From NCBI GenBank assembly GCA_040954595.2, contig CM082585.2:1116001-1180000 (forward strand): a DNA stretch of 64,000 nt, given 5' to 3'. Positions 1 to 11,593 of this stretch are shown here, piece by piece. The first letter of the stretch is position 1, and every line of letters starts with the position of its first letter. This DNA comes from Balanoglossus misakiensis. Its lineage: Eukaryota; Hemichordata. The translations under genes were made by a program, and so were the position numbers. Below the pieces are notes generated by a model. The model searched no databases. It was not told the origin of the DNA and saw nothing but the letters and a program-made list of their open reading frames with translations.

Positions 1-2010
1 ACCCCACCAAACACTCAAAATTAATGGGCAGCACACTGTCCACTATGGCCTGGTTACTGTGTGCTCTGGTTAATGTTGACGCAAAGGTTGACCCCACCAA
101 ACACTCAAAATTAATGGGCAGGATACTGTCCACTACGGCCTGGTTACTGTGTGCTCTGGTTAATGTTGACGCAAAGGTTGACCCCACCAAACACTCAAAA
201 TTAATGGGCAGAACACTGTCCACTACGGCCTGGTTAATGTGTGCTCTGGTTAATGTTGACGCAAAGGTTGACCCCACCAAACACTCAAAATTAATGGGCA
301 GAACACTGTCCACTATGGCCTGGTTACTGTGTGCTCTGGTTAATGTTGACGCAAAGGTTGACCCCACCAAACACTCAAAATTAATGGGCAGCACACTGTC
401 CACTATGGCCTGGTTACTGTGTGCTCTGGTTAATGTTGACGCAAAGGTTGACCCCACCAAACACTCAAAATTAATGGGCAGAACACTGTCCACTACGGCC
501 TGGTTACTGTGTGCTCTGGTTAATGTTGACGCAAAGGTTGACCCCACCAAACACTCAAAATTAATGGGCAGAACACTGTCCACTAAGGCCTGGTTACTGT
601 GTGCTCTGGTTAATGTTGACGCAAAGGTTGACCCCACCAAACACTCAAAATTAATGGGCAGAACACTGTCCACTACGGCCTGGTTACTGTGTGCTCTGGT
701 TAATGTTGACGCAAAGGTTGACCCCACCAAACACTCAAAATTAATGGGCAGAACACTGTCCACTACGGCCTGGTTACTGTGTGCTCTGGTTAATGTTGAC
801 GCAAAGGTTGACCCCACCAAACACTCAAAATTAATGGGCAGAACACTGTCCACTACGGCCTGGTTACTGTGTGCTCTGGTTAATGTTGACACAAAGGTTG
901 ACCCCACCAAACACTCAAAATTAATGGGCAGAATACTGTCCACTATGGCCTGGTTACTGTGTGCTCTGGTTAATGTTGACGCAAAGGTTGACCCCACCAA
1001 ACACTCAAAATTAATGGGCAGAACACTGTCCACTACGGCCTGGTTATTGTGTGCTCTGGTTAATGTTGACGCAAAGGTTGACCCCACCAAACACTCAAAA
1101 TCAATGGGCAGCATACTGTCCACTATGGCCTGGTTACTGTGTGCTCTGGTTAATGTTGACGCAAAGGTTGACCCCACCAAACACTCAAAATCAATGGGCA
1201 GAACACTGTCCACTATGGCCTGGTTACTGTGTGCTCTGGTTAATGTTGACGCAAAGGTTGACCCCACCAAACACTCAAAATTAATGGGCAGCACACTGTC
1301 CACTATGGCCTGGTTACTGTGTGCTCTGGTTAATGTTGACGCAAAGGTTGACCCCACCAAACACTCAAAATTAATGGGCAGAACACTGTCCACTACGGCC
1401 TGGTTACTGTGTGGTCTGGTTAATGTTGACGCAAAGGTTGACCCCACCAAACACTCAAAATTAATGGGCAGAACACTGTCCACTATGGCCTGGTTACTGT
1501 GTGCTCTGGTTAATGTTGACGCAAAGGTTGACCCCACCAAACACTCAAAATTAATGGGCAGAACACTGTCCACTACGGCCTGGTTACTGTGTGCTCTGGT
1601 TAATGTTGACGCAAAGGTTGACCCCACCAAACACTCAAAATTAATGGGCAGAACACTGTCCACTATGGCCTGGTTACTGTGTGCTCTGGTTAATGTTGAC
1701 GCAAAGGTTGACCCCACCAAACACTCAAAATTAATGGGCAGCACACTGTCCACTATGGCCTGGTTACTGTGTGCTCTGGTTAATGTTGACGCAAAGGTTG
1801 ACCCCACCAAACACTCAAAATTAATGGGCAGCACACTGTCCACTATGGCCTGGTTACTGTGTGCTCTGGTTAATGTTGACGCAAAGGTTGACCCCACCAA
1901 ACACTCAAAATTAATGGGCAGAACACTGTCCACTACGGCCTGGTTACTGTGTGCTCTGGTTAATGTTGACGCAAAGGTTGACCCCCACCACACACTCAAA
2001 ATTAATGGGC

Positions 2011-2306
2011 ACGATACTGGCCACTCTGGCCTAGTTAATGTTGACGCAAAGGTTGACCCCACCAAACACTCAAAATTAATGGGCACGATACTGGCCACTC
2101 TGGCCTAGTTAATGTTGACGCAAAGGTTGACCCCACCAAACACTCAAAATTAATGGGCACGATACTGGCCACTCTGGCCTAGTTAATGTTGACGGAAAGG
2201 TTGACCCCACCAAACACTCAAAATTAATGGGCACGATACTGGCCACTCTGGCCTAGTTAATGTTGACGCAAAGGTTGACCCCACCTAACACTCAAAATTA
2301 ATGGGC
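2011..2306. repeat. 74-bp satellite variant cluster 1 (4 copies)
   Basis: Four monomers of 74 bp start at 2011, 2085, 2159 and 2233. Compared with the 90-mer they lack 16 bp between two CTGGTTA copies and carry CTAGTTA at the join. That creates a TAG, which ends the forward reading frame. The last 90-mer before the cluster has an extra C (ACCCCCACC at 1981). Confidence 0.93.
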
Positions 2307-4197
2307 AGAACACTGTCCACTATGGCCTGGTTACTCTGTGCTCTGGTTAATGTTGACGCAAAGGTTGACCCCACCAAACACTCAAAATTAATGGGCAGCA
2401 CACTGTCCACTATGGCCTGGTTACTGTGTGCTCTGGTTAATGTTGACGCAAAGGTTGACCACACCAAACACTCAAAATTAATGGGCAGAACACTGTCCAC
2501 TACGGCCTGGTTACTGTGTGCTCTGGTTAATGTTGACGCAAAGGTTGACCCCACCAAACACTCAAAATTAATGGGCAGCACACTGTCCACTATGGCCTGG
2601 TTACTGTGTGCTCTGGTTAATGTTGACGCAAAGGTTGACCCCACCAAACACTCAAAATTAATGGGCAGGATACTGTCCACTACGGCCTGGTTACTGTGTG
2701 CTCTGGTTAATGTTGACGCAAAGGTTGACCCCACCAAACACTCAAAATTAATGGGCAGAACACTGTCCACTACGGCCTGGTTACTGTGTGCTCTGGTTAA
2801 TGTTGACGCAAAGGTTGACCCCACCAAACACTCAAAATTAATGGGCAGAACACTGTCCACTATGGCCTGGTTACTGTGTGCTCTGGTTAATGTTGACGCA
2901 AAGGTTGACCCCACCAAACACTCAAAATTAATGGGCAGCACACTGTCCACTATGGCCTGGTTACTGTGTGCTCTGGTTAATGTTGACGCAAAGGTTGACC
3001 CCACCAAACACTCAAAATTAATGGGCAGAACACTGTCCACTACGGCCTGGTTACTGTGTGCTCTGGTTAATGTTGACGCAAAGGTTGACCCCACCAAACA
3101 CTCAAAATTAATGGGCAGAACACTGTCCACTAAGGCCTGGTTACTGTGTGCTCTGGTTAATGTTGACGCAAAGGTTGACCCCACCAAACACTCAAAATTA
3201 ATGGGCAGAACACTGTCCACTACGGCCTGGTTACTGTGTGCTCTGGTTAATGTTGACGCAAAGGTTGACCCCACCAAACACTCAAAATTAATGGGCAGAA
3301 CACTGTCCACTACGGCCTGGTTACTGTGTGCTCTGGTTAATGTTGACGCAAAGGTTGACCCCACCAAACACTCAAAATTAATGGGCAGAACACTGTCCAC
3401 TACGGCCTGGTTACTGTGTGCTCTGGTTAATGTTGACACAAAGGTTGACCCCACCAAACACTCAAAATTAATGGGCAGAATACTGTCCACTATGGCCTGG
3501 TTACTGTGTGCTCTGGTTAATGTTGACGCAAAGGTTGACCCCACCAAACACTCAAAATTAATGGGCAGAACACTGTCCACTACGGCCTGGTTACTGTGTG
3601 CTCTGGTTAATGTTGACGCAAAGGTTGACCCCACCAAACACTCAAAATTAATGGGCAGCACACTGTCCACTATGGCCTGGTTACTGTGTGCTCTGGTTAA
3701 TGTTGACGCAAAGGTTGACCCCACCAAACACTCAAAATTAATGGGCAGAACACTGTCCACTATGGCCTGGTTACTGTGTGCTCTGGTTAATGTTGACGCA
3801 AAGGTTGACCCCACCAAACACTCAAAATTAATGGGCAGAACACTGTCCACTACGGCCTGGTTACTGTGTGCTCTGGTTAATGTTGACGCAAAGGTTGACC
3901 CCACCAAACACTCAAAATTAATGGGCAGAACACTGTCCACTATGGCCTGGTTACTGTGTGCTCTGGTTAATGTTGACGCAAAGGTTGACCCCACCAAACA
4001 CTCAAAATTAATGGGCAGCACACTGTCCACTATGGCCTGGTTACTGTGTGCTCTGGTTAATGTTGACGCAAAGGTTGACCCCACCAAACACTCAAAATTA
4101 ATGGGCAGAACACTGTCCACTACGGCCTGGTTACTGTGTGCTCTGGTTAATGTTGACGCAAAGGTTGACCCCCACCAAACACTCAAAATTTATGGGC

Positions 4198-4345
4198 ACG
4201 ATACTGGCCACTCTGGCCTAGTTAATGTTGACGCAAAGGTTGACCCCACCAAACACTCAAAATTAATGGGCACGATACTGGCCACTCTGGCCTAGTTAAT
4301 GTTGACGCAAAGGTTGACCCCACCTAACACTCAAAATTAATGGGC
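4198..4345. repeat. 74-bp satellite variant cluster 2 (2 copies)
   Basis: Two 74-bp monomers start at 4198 and 4272. The same extra-C boundary monomer precedes them, and the CACCTAACAC variant follows at 4321, as it also does after cluster 1 at 2282. Confidence 0.93.
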
Positions 4346-6416
4346 AGAACACTGTCCACTATGGCCTGGTTACTCTGTGCTCTGGTTAATGTTGATGCAA
4401 TGGTTGACCCCACCAAACACTCAAAATTAATGGGCAGAACACTGTCCACTACGGCCTGGTTACTGTGTGCTCTGGTTAATGTTGACGCAAAGGTTGACCC
4501 CACCAAACACTCAAAATTAATGGGCAGCACACTGTCCACTATGGCCTGGTTACTGTGTGCTCTGGTTAATGTTGACGCAAAGGTTGACCCCACCAAACAC
4601 TCAAAATTAATGGGCAGGATACTGTCCACTACGGCCTGGTTACTGTGTGCTCTGGTTAATGTTGACGCAAAGGTTGACCCCACCAAACACTCAAAATTAA
4701 TGGGCAGAACACTGTCCACTACGGCCTGGTTAATGTGTGCTCTGGTTAATGTTGACGCAAAGGTTGACCCCACCAAACACTCAAAATTAATGGGCAGAAC
4801 ACTGTCCACTATGGCCTGGTTACTGTGTGCTCTGGTTAATGTTGACGCAAAGGTTGACCCCACCAAACACTCAAAATTAATGGGCAGCACACTGTCCACT
4901 ATGGCCTGGTTACTGTGTGCTCTGGTTAATGTTGACGCAAAGGTTGACCCCACCAAACACTCAAAATTAATGGGCAGAACACTGTCCACTACGGCCTGGT
5001 TACTGTGTGCTCTGGTTAATGTTGACGCAAAGGTTGACCCCACCAAACACTCAAAATTAATGGGCAGAACACTGTCCACTAAGGCCTGGTTACTGTGTGC
5101 TCTGGTTAATGTTGACGCAAAGGTTGACCCCACCAAACACTCAAAATTAATGGGCAGAACACTGTCCACTACGGCCTGGTTACTGTGTGCTCTGGTTAAT
5201 GTTGACGCAAAGGTTGACCCCACCAAACACTCAAAATTAATGGGCAGAACACTGTCCACTACGGCCTGGTTACTGTGTGCTCTGGTTAATGTTGACGCAA
5301 AGGTTGACCCCACCAAACACTCAAAATTAATGGGCAGAACACTGTCCACTACGGCCTGGTTACTGTGTGCTCTGGTTAATGTTGACACAAAGGTTGACCC
5401 CACCAAACACTCAAAATTAATGGGCAGAATACTGTCCACTATGGCCTGGTTACTGTGTGCTCTGGTTAATGTTGACGCAAAGGTTGACCCCACCAAACAC
5501 TCAAAATTAATGGGCAGAACACTGTCCACTACGGCCTGGTTACTGTGTGCTCTGGTTAATGTTGACGCAAAGGTTGACCCCACCAAACACTCAAAATTAA
5601 TGGGCAGAACACTGTCCACTATGGCCTGGTTACTGTGTGCTCTGGTTAATGTTGACGCAAAGGTTGACCCCACCAAACACTCAAAATTAATGGGCAGAAC
5701 ACTGTCCACTACGACCTGGTTACTGTGTGCTCTGGTTAATGTTGACGCAAAGGTTGACCCCACCAAACACTCAAAATTAATGGGCAGCACACTGTCCACT
5801 ACGGCCTGGTTACTGTGTGCTCTGGTTAATGTTGACGCAAAGGTTGACCCCACCAAACACTCAAAATTAATGGGCAGAACACTGTCCACTACGGCCTGGT
5901 TACTGTGTGCTCTGGTTAATGTTGACGCAAAGGTTGACCCCACCAAACACTCAAAATTAATGGGCAGAACACTGTCCACTATGGCCTGGTTACTGTGTGC
6001 TCTGGTTAATGTTGACGCAAAGGTTGACCCCACCAAACACTCAAAATTAATGGGCAGAACACTGTCCACTACGGCCTGGTTACTGTGTGCTCTGGTTAAT
6101 GTTGACGCAAAGGTTGACCCCACCAAACACTCAAAATTAATGGGCAGAACACTGTCCACTATGGCCTGGTTACTGTGTGCTCTGGTTAATGTTGACGCAA
6201 AGGTTGACCCCACCAAACACTCAAAATTAATGGGCAGCACACTGTCCACTATGGCCTGGTTACTGTGTGCTCTGGTTAATGTTGACGCAAAGGTTGACCC
6301 CACCAAACACTCAAAATTAATGGGCAGAACACTGTCCACTACGGCCTGGTTACTGTGTGCTCTGGTTAATGTTGACGCAAAGGTTGACCCCCACCAAACA
6401 CTCAAAATTTATGGGC

Positions 6417-6786
6417 ACGATACTGGCCACTCTGGCCTAGTTAATGTTGACGCAAAGGTTGACCCCACCAAACATTCAAAATTAATGGGCACGATACTGG
6501 CCACTCTGGCCTAGTTAATGTTGACGCAAAGGTTGACCCCACCAAACACTCAAAATTAATGGGCACGATACTGGCCACTCTGGCCTAGTTAATGTTGACG
6601 CAAAGGTTGACCCCACCAAACACTCAAAATTAATGGGCACGATACTGGCCACTCTGGCCTAGTTAATGTTGACGCAAAGGTTGACCCCACCAAACACTCA
6701 AAATTAATGGGCAGGATACTGGCCACTCTGGCCTAGTTAATGTTGACGCAAAGGTTGACCCCACCAAACACTCAAAATTAATGGGC
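6417..6786. repeat. 74-bp satellite variant cluster 3 (5 copies)
   Basis: Five 74-bp monomers start at 6417, 6491, 6565, 6639 and 6713. The last has AGGATACTGG instead of ACGATACTGG, an intermediate between the two monomer types. The extra-C 90-mer again precedes the cluster. Confidence 0.93.
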
Positions 6787-8136
6787 AGAACACTGTCCAC
6801 TACGGCCTGGTTACTGTGTGCTCTGGTTAATGTTGACGCAAAGGTTGACCCCACCAAACACTCAAAATTAATGGGCAGAACACTGTCCACTCGACCTGGT
6901 TACTGTGTGCTCTGGTTAATGTTGACGCAAAGGTTGACCCCACCAAACACTCAAAATTAATGGGCAGAACACTGTCCACTACGGCCTGGTTACTGTGTGC
7001 TCTGGTTAATGTTGACGCAAAGGTTGACCCCACCAAACACTCAAAATTAATGGGCAGCACACTGTCCACTATGGCCTGGTTACTGTGTGCTCTGGTTAAT
7101 GTTGACGCAAAGGTTGACCCCACCAAACACTCAAAATTAATGGGCAGAACACTGTCCACTACGGCCTGGTTACTGTGTGCTCTGGTTAATGTTGACGCAA
7201 AGGTTGACCCCACCAAACACTCAAAATTAATGGGCAGAACACTGTCCACTATGGCCTGGTTACTGTGTGCTCTGGTTAATGTTGACGCAAAGGTTGACCC
7301 CACCAAACACTCAAAATTAATGGGCAGAACACTGTCCACTACTGCCTGGTTACTGTGTGCTCTGGTTAATGTTGACGCAAAGGTTGACCCCACCAAACAC
7401 TCAAAATTAATGGGCAGCACACTGTCCACTATGGCCTGGTTACTGTGTGCTCTGGTTAATGTTGACGCAAAGGTTGACCCCACCAAACACTCAAAATTAA
7501 TGGGCAGAACACTGTCCACTACGGCCTGGTTACTGTGTGCTCTGGTTAATGTTGACGCAAAGGTTGACCCCACCAAACACTCAAAATTAATGGGCAGAAC
7601 ACTGTCCACTATGGCCTGGTTACTGTGTGCTCTGGTTAATGTTGACGCAAAGGTTGACCCCACCAAACACTCAAAATTAATGGGCAGAACACTGTCCACT
7701 ACGGCCTGGTTACTGTGTGCTCTGGTTAATGTTGACGCAAAGGTTGACCCCACCAAACACTCGAAATTAATGGGCAGAACACTGTCCACTACGGCATGGT
7801 TACTGTGTGCTCTGGTTAATGTTGACGCAAAGGTTGACCCCACCAAACACTCAAAATTAATGGGCAGAACACTGTCCACTATGGCCTGGTTACTGTGTGC
7901 TCTGGTTAATGTTGACGCAAAGGTTGACCCCACCAAACACTCAAAATTAATGGGCAGCACACTGTCCACTATGGCCTGGTTACTGTGTGCTCTGGTTAAT
8001 GTTGACGCAAAGGTTGACCCCACCAAACACTCAAAATTAATGGGCAGAACACTGTCCACTACGGCCTGGTTACTGTGTGCTCTGGTTAATGTTGACGCAA
8101 AGGTTGACCCCCACCAAACACTCAAAATTAATGGGC

Positions 8137-8432
8137 ACGATACTGGCCACTCTGGCCTAGTTAATGTTGACGCAAAGGTTGACCCCACCAAACACTCAAA
8201 ATTAATGGGCACGATACTGGCCACTCTGGCCTAGTTAATGTTGACGCAAAGGTTGACCCCACCAAACACTCAAAATTAATGGGCATGATACTGGCCACTC
8301 TGGCCTAGTTAATGTTGACGCAAAGGTTGACCCCACCAAACACTCAAAATTAATGGGCACGATACTGGCCACTCTGGCCTAGTTAATGTTGACGCAAAGG
8401 TTGACCCCACCAAACACTCAAAATTAATGGGC
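8137..8432. repeat. 74-bp satellite variant cluster 4 (4 copies)
   Basis: Four 74-bp monomers start at 8137, 8211, 8285 and 8359, after an extra-C boundary monomer at 8107. About three and a half 90-mers follow before the array stops at 8750. Confidence 0.93.
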
Positions 8433-8751
8433 AGAACACTGTCCACTACGGCCTGGTTACTGTGTGCTCTGGTTAATGTTGACGCAAAGGTTGACCCCAC
8501 CAAACACTCAAAATTAATGGGCAGAACACTGTCCACTACGGCCTGGTTACTGTGTGCTCTGGTTAATGTTGACGCAAAGGTTGACCCCACCAAACACTCA
8601 AAATTAATGGGCAGCACACTGTCCACTATGGCCTGGTTACTGTGTGCTCTGGTTAATGTTGACGCAAAGGTTGACCCCACCAAACACTCAAAATTAATGG
8701 GCAGAACACTGTCCACTACGGCCTGGTTACTGTGTGCTCTGGTTAATGTTA

Positions 8752-8800
8752 ATGGTAGGTCGTGGCTGTCTCATTTCAGGGATTTGTGGACTAAATGTCA
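8752..8800. repeat. Fragment of MITE G at the satellite border
   Basis: Directly after the last satellite base the sequence reads GTAGGTCGTGGCTGTCTCAT and then a stretch with AGGGATTTGTGGA. This matches the right arm of the palindromic element at 12892-13122 (13032 onward), so the satellite ends inside, or next to, a copy of that element. Confidence 0.75.
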
Positions 8801-8979
8801 ATCTTTGTACTATTCGTACATGAAACTTTTCTTTCAAATACAACTTACAGACCAACATAGACAGTCATGCTTATATAAGTATGACTATCTATTAAAGTAA
8901 CATTCATATCATGATTGTTGTTTTACACTGTGTTTTCAAAGTAATTGTTGCAGTAAACCAATTGCCTTGCTTGGAAATA

Positions 8980-9094
8980 TTAAAAGGGAAGTCCTGTCCA
9001 GCTGATTTATGCATAATTTCTACACAATGTTTTTTTCTGAAAGAATGACCTCAAAGCTACCCAATTATGTAGCTGAACCGGACTTCCCCTTTAA
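8980..9094. mobile_element. MITE C copy 1, TTAA-flanked
   Basis: A 107-bp body is flanked by TTAA on both sides (8980-8983 and 9091-9094). The ends are inverted repeats: AAGGGAAGTCCTGTCCAGCT pairs with AGCTGAACCGGACTTCCCCT. A related end lies at 12640-12715. The non-satellite sequence between 8801 and 8979 and from 9095 to 9387 shows no exon or other feature I recognise. Confidence 0.8.
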
Positions 9095-9387
9095 ATGCTA
9101 CCAGTGAGCTTGTTTGTCTTTGTAAATACACTCAAGTATTAATCCCCTTTTTCTCAGAATTCAATGCATCTTCATGCCATGAGGTGAGAGGACACTTTTG
9201 TTAGCAGGAGGGAAACAAATCCAAAATAAATAATAACAGTGCAAAGTTGGTCTGCTGACTTTTTCCACATTTCATTATTGAATTACGGCAAAATTATGAA
9301 ATCCAATTATGAAATTCAGCTTTTTGTCCACTTTTTGTTGCTGCAAATTCATTGCGGTATAAAGGTCAATAATATGACAAATCTTGG

Positions 9388-9580
9388 TTAAAAGTATACA
9401 GTCACCTTCAATACACATTCCCATATATGGCTGAATGGCGTATTTGAGCATTCTAAAGAACATATGGTGGCGCCTGTTTTCCACGTGTGCCACCAAATGA
9501 AAATCTGTGATTGGCTAGATTTCAATTTTCCATGGTAACTATATATAGCTAATTTTCCATGGGTGATCATATACCTTTAA
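9388..9580. mobile_element. MITE E copy 1, TTAA-flanked
   Basis: The ends are inverted (AAGTATACAGTCACC versus GGGTGATCATATACC) and flanked by TTAA at 9388-9391 and 9577-9580. A partial copy in the other orientation is at 24685-24826. It lies about 25 bp beyond the 3' end of the last recognised exon. Confidence 0.75.
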
Positions 9581-9605
9581 CTCTATAGTTTAACATGATA
9601 CTTAC

Positions 9606-9791
9606 GAACACATGATTGGTTAAAAGTGTAGACATCATACATTGAGAGACCAGTTTCTCCAGGTGGCAGATAGAATCCACCTGTGCCGTTATTTGCATAT
9701 AAGAGATAGCCTTCTTCACAGGAACATTGAAAACCACCTGCAGTGTTTTTACAAAGTTGATCACAAGAATGTGAAGCACATTCATTTATAT
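9606..9791 (-). CDS. Exon 16: EGF module 2 with extended last loop
   Basis: A 186-bp exon, phase 1 to 1, starts DINECASHSCDQLCKNTAGG and continues FQCSCEEGYLLYANNGTGG, then FYLPPGETGLSMYDVYTFN and QSCV. Six cysteines are present, but the last loop is about 20 residues longer than in a normal EGF. The acceptor is TTCTTTGTAG and the donor GTAAGTAT. The next exon must start in phase 1, and none was found before the satellite at 8750. Confidence 0.85.
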
Positions 9792-9844
9792 CTACAAAGA
9801 AGGAACATGGATTGGATTAAAACAATGTACGTTTAGTAAAATTG

Positions 9845-10150
9845 AAAGTATTGTCATTTCTTTTAATCGTGAATTTTGGGATTATCTTGTGTACGTACAA
9901 GATGAATCTGTGATAAAATAAAGGCGTCACCTTGCTTGCTTTTGAAATACAAGGCCATTAATTTAGTTGATAATAGAAGAAACCTGCTGACTCAGCATGG
10001 TTCACCAATGGTTTGTCTATGGACAAAAACCTTAAAGAAATTTATCTCAAAATAGAGCATTGTAATCACACAATTTTATTTGACCAATGAATTTATATTT
10101 ACTAGACTGAGCTATGTGTAAAATTTCGTGAAAATGACAATAGTAGAAGT
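9845..10150. repeat. Dispersed repeat F, copy 1
   Basis: This intronic stretch matches, in reverse complement, 29173-29447 and part of 11236-11384. Shared landmarks are GTATTGTCATTTCTTTTAAT, ACCAATGGTTTG(T/C)CTATGGA and TTTATCTCAAAATAGA. The family is unclassified. From 10151 to 10312 a short stretch (AATTTATCCGGAATTCTGAA) resembles 23075-23110. Confidence 0.7.
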
Positions 10151-10312
10151 TTGTTTTCTAGCAATTATCAATGTAATCCTATGAGAAAAAGACACCTGAG
10201 ATTAAAAGGTCATTCCAAAAATTTATCCGGAATTCTGAAATAAGTTCGGAATGTGTTAAATGTGAAAATAGTGACTTGAAGTTATGTTGCAAGTGACTTG
10301 TTTATGTCTCAC

Positions 10313-10441
10313 CTTTGCATGCTGTTCCATTCACATCTGGTTCAAATCCCACCAAACATGCACACTGATAGTCACCATCTCTATTTTCACAGACTTGATT
10401 GATTCCACACCGTGCCACCAATGTACTACATTCATTGATAT
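10313..10441 (-). CDS. Exon 15: calcium-binding EGF module 1
   Basis: A 129-bp exon, phase 1 to 1, reads DINECSTLVARCGINQVC and then ENRDGDYQCACLVGF and DVNGTACK. It has the six EGF cysteines, the DINEC calcium-binding start, and the aromatic/Gly pattern of cb-EGF modules. The acceptor is ACATTTCAG and the donor GTGAGAC. Confidence 0.88.
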
Positions 10442-10531
10442 CTGAAATGTTATTCATCAAGATATGATCAAAATCCCACAGGTCCGCTGGTAAATTCAGA
10501 CCAACAAGTTTAGCTGGGAACCACCAGACCA

Positions 10532-10726
10532 ACAGGAAATTTTCACAAACAAATTTTCGCGAACTATGCAAGAGCCAAAAAAAAAGACATTTTTGCGTAA
10601 AAAACTATTTTCAGTGATAACAATGTAGTGAAATACGAGAACATGAAAATTAATCGTCTCATAACAGTTTCTGCTTTTGATATCGCAAAAAATTTCTTTG
10701 TCGCGAAAATTTCCTGTTTTACAGTA
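10532..10726. mobile_element. MITE B copy 1 (TTTTCGCGA family)
   Basis: It carries the family's core GAGCCAAAA, the GCGTAAAAA stretch, and the end GCGAAAATTTCCTGTTTTAC. The left terminus is slightly shortened. The family ends in TACTGTAAAAC...GTTTTACAGTA with a TA at each border, suggestive of a Tc1/mariner-type non-autonomous element. Confidence 0.75.
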
Positions 10727-10917
10727 ATCAATGAAAAATAAAATTACGAAAATCATGAAATTTCTGACAGCCATAGATTTGCATGGCATGAACTGTATGT
10801 CCTATCAGCATGTAGTTTAGGTGACATTTATGATAAATAGTCAAATTACTGGAGTGATCGATTACGGTACCTCATAAGCAGACAACCACATGAAGACCAA
10901 TCTTGATGTGAACTTAC

Positions 10918-11100
10918 CAATGCATGATGGTATTGCACTATTCCACTGTAAATCGGATTGACAAGTCAGGTAATCAGCACCATTTAATTCATAGCCAGCA
11001 TTACAATAGAATGTGATGTTACTGCCCATATAATATGGTCCACTATCAGGGACAGCTTGTAGATGTGGGTCTGTTATGAGTATATCACTGCAGTTCAATC
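10918..11100 (-). CDS. Exon 14: CCP4 (sushi) module
   Basis: A 183-bp exon, phase 1 to 1, begins LNCSDILITDPHLQAVPDSG and includes TFYCNAGYEL, LTCQSDLQW and IPSCIG. All four cysteines and the Trp are present. The acceptor is TTTTACTTGCAG and the donor GTAAGTTC. Confidence 0.87.
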
Positions 11101-11235
11101 CTGCAAGTAAAAAAAATAAAACACTATGTGGATGCAGACTTGATTGTGGTATATATATTGGGTATCTGTATTCTGTCACAACTTTAACATTTTCACCCCA
11201 AGTTCCCACTATAAAAGTCCAGATACCATTGACTC

Positions 11236-11384
11236 CTTTTTTTCAATTATCGACTAAATTCATGACTCTGTATTTCAAAAACAAGCGTGGTGACCCCTAT
11301 ATTTTATCACAAATTTTCATTATACATACATAGGATAATCCAAAAATTAACAATTAAAAGAAATGACCATATTTTCAATTTTAC
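11236..11384. repeat. Dispersed repeat F, copy 2 (partial)
   Basis: TTTCAATTATCGACTAAATT, CATTATACATACA and AATTAAAAGAAATGAC match the copy at 29320-29447 in the same orientation. It lies about 25 bp beyond the mutated donor of exon 13. Confidence 0.7.
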
Positions 11385-11410
11385 TGAATGTACATCCTTA
11401 AATGACTTAA

Positions 11411-11593
11411 GTTGACAGTATCCTGGATCTCCAATCCATGATCCATCTTCACCACATGTAGAGACAGTGTAGCCAGTCAGACTGTAGCCAGATGGACATG
11501 AGTAGGCAACGGTTGTTCCAAAAATCAATGAATCACCATTAACAATTTCATATGATAAGTAGTTGTCTACATTCGGTGGTGGACACTCGCGAG
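11411..11593 (-). CDS. Exon 13: CCP3 (sushi) module, donor mutated
   Basis: The exon begins RECPPPNVDNYLSYEIVNG and includes AYSCPSGYSL, STCGEDGSWIG and PGYCQ. A 183-bp length, phase 1 to 1, matches the sister CCP4 exon. At the expected border the strand reads C then TTAAGT rather than GTAAGT, a one-base loss of the GT donor at 11409-11410. No other nearby GT gives phase 1. The frame stays open past the border until after an intronic repeat begins. Confidence 0.75.

Larger units (their letters stand above)
1..8750. repeat. Satellite 1: 90-bp tandem array with 74-bp variant clusters
   Basis: The sequence repeats every 90 bp from the window edge to 8750, with very little divergence between monomers. 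Five blocks of 90-mers are visible: 31-2010 (22 copies), 2307-4197 (21), 4346-6416 (23), 6787-8136 (15) and 8433-8750 (about 3.5). Clusters of a 74-bp form separate them. Marker variants recur in the same order in blocks 1 to 3 (an AAGG variant at 585, 3132 and 5081, then a GACACAAAG variant three monomers later), so whole blocks were copied. Because 90 is a multiple of three and the unit has no stop codon in one frame of each strand, open frames of about 2 kb run along both strands. I read these as a by-product of the period, not as genes. The left end of the array is outside the window. Confidence 0.97.

Noticed and set aside
24-2108. Long open frame in satellite 1 as a repeat-protein gene
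   Set aside because: The frame follows from a 90-bp period without stops. The opposite strand is equally open, there is no unique start region or 3' end, and the same frame stops at each 74-bp cluster.
1-8750. CRISPR array
   Set aside because: Repeats are contiguous with no unique spacers, and the context is animal DNA.
8830-8890. A further exon of the modular gene after EGF2
   Set aside because: A donor-like GTAAGT exists on the minus strand near 8848, but the possible exon is only about 40 bp and encodes nothing like an EGF or CCP module.
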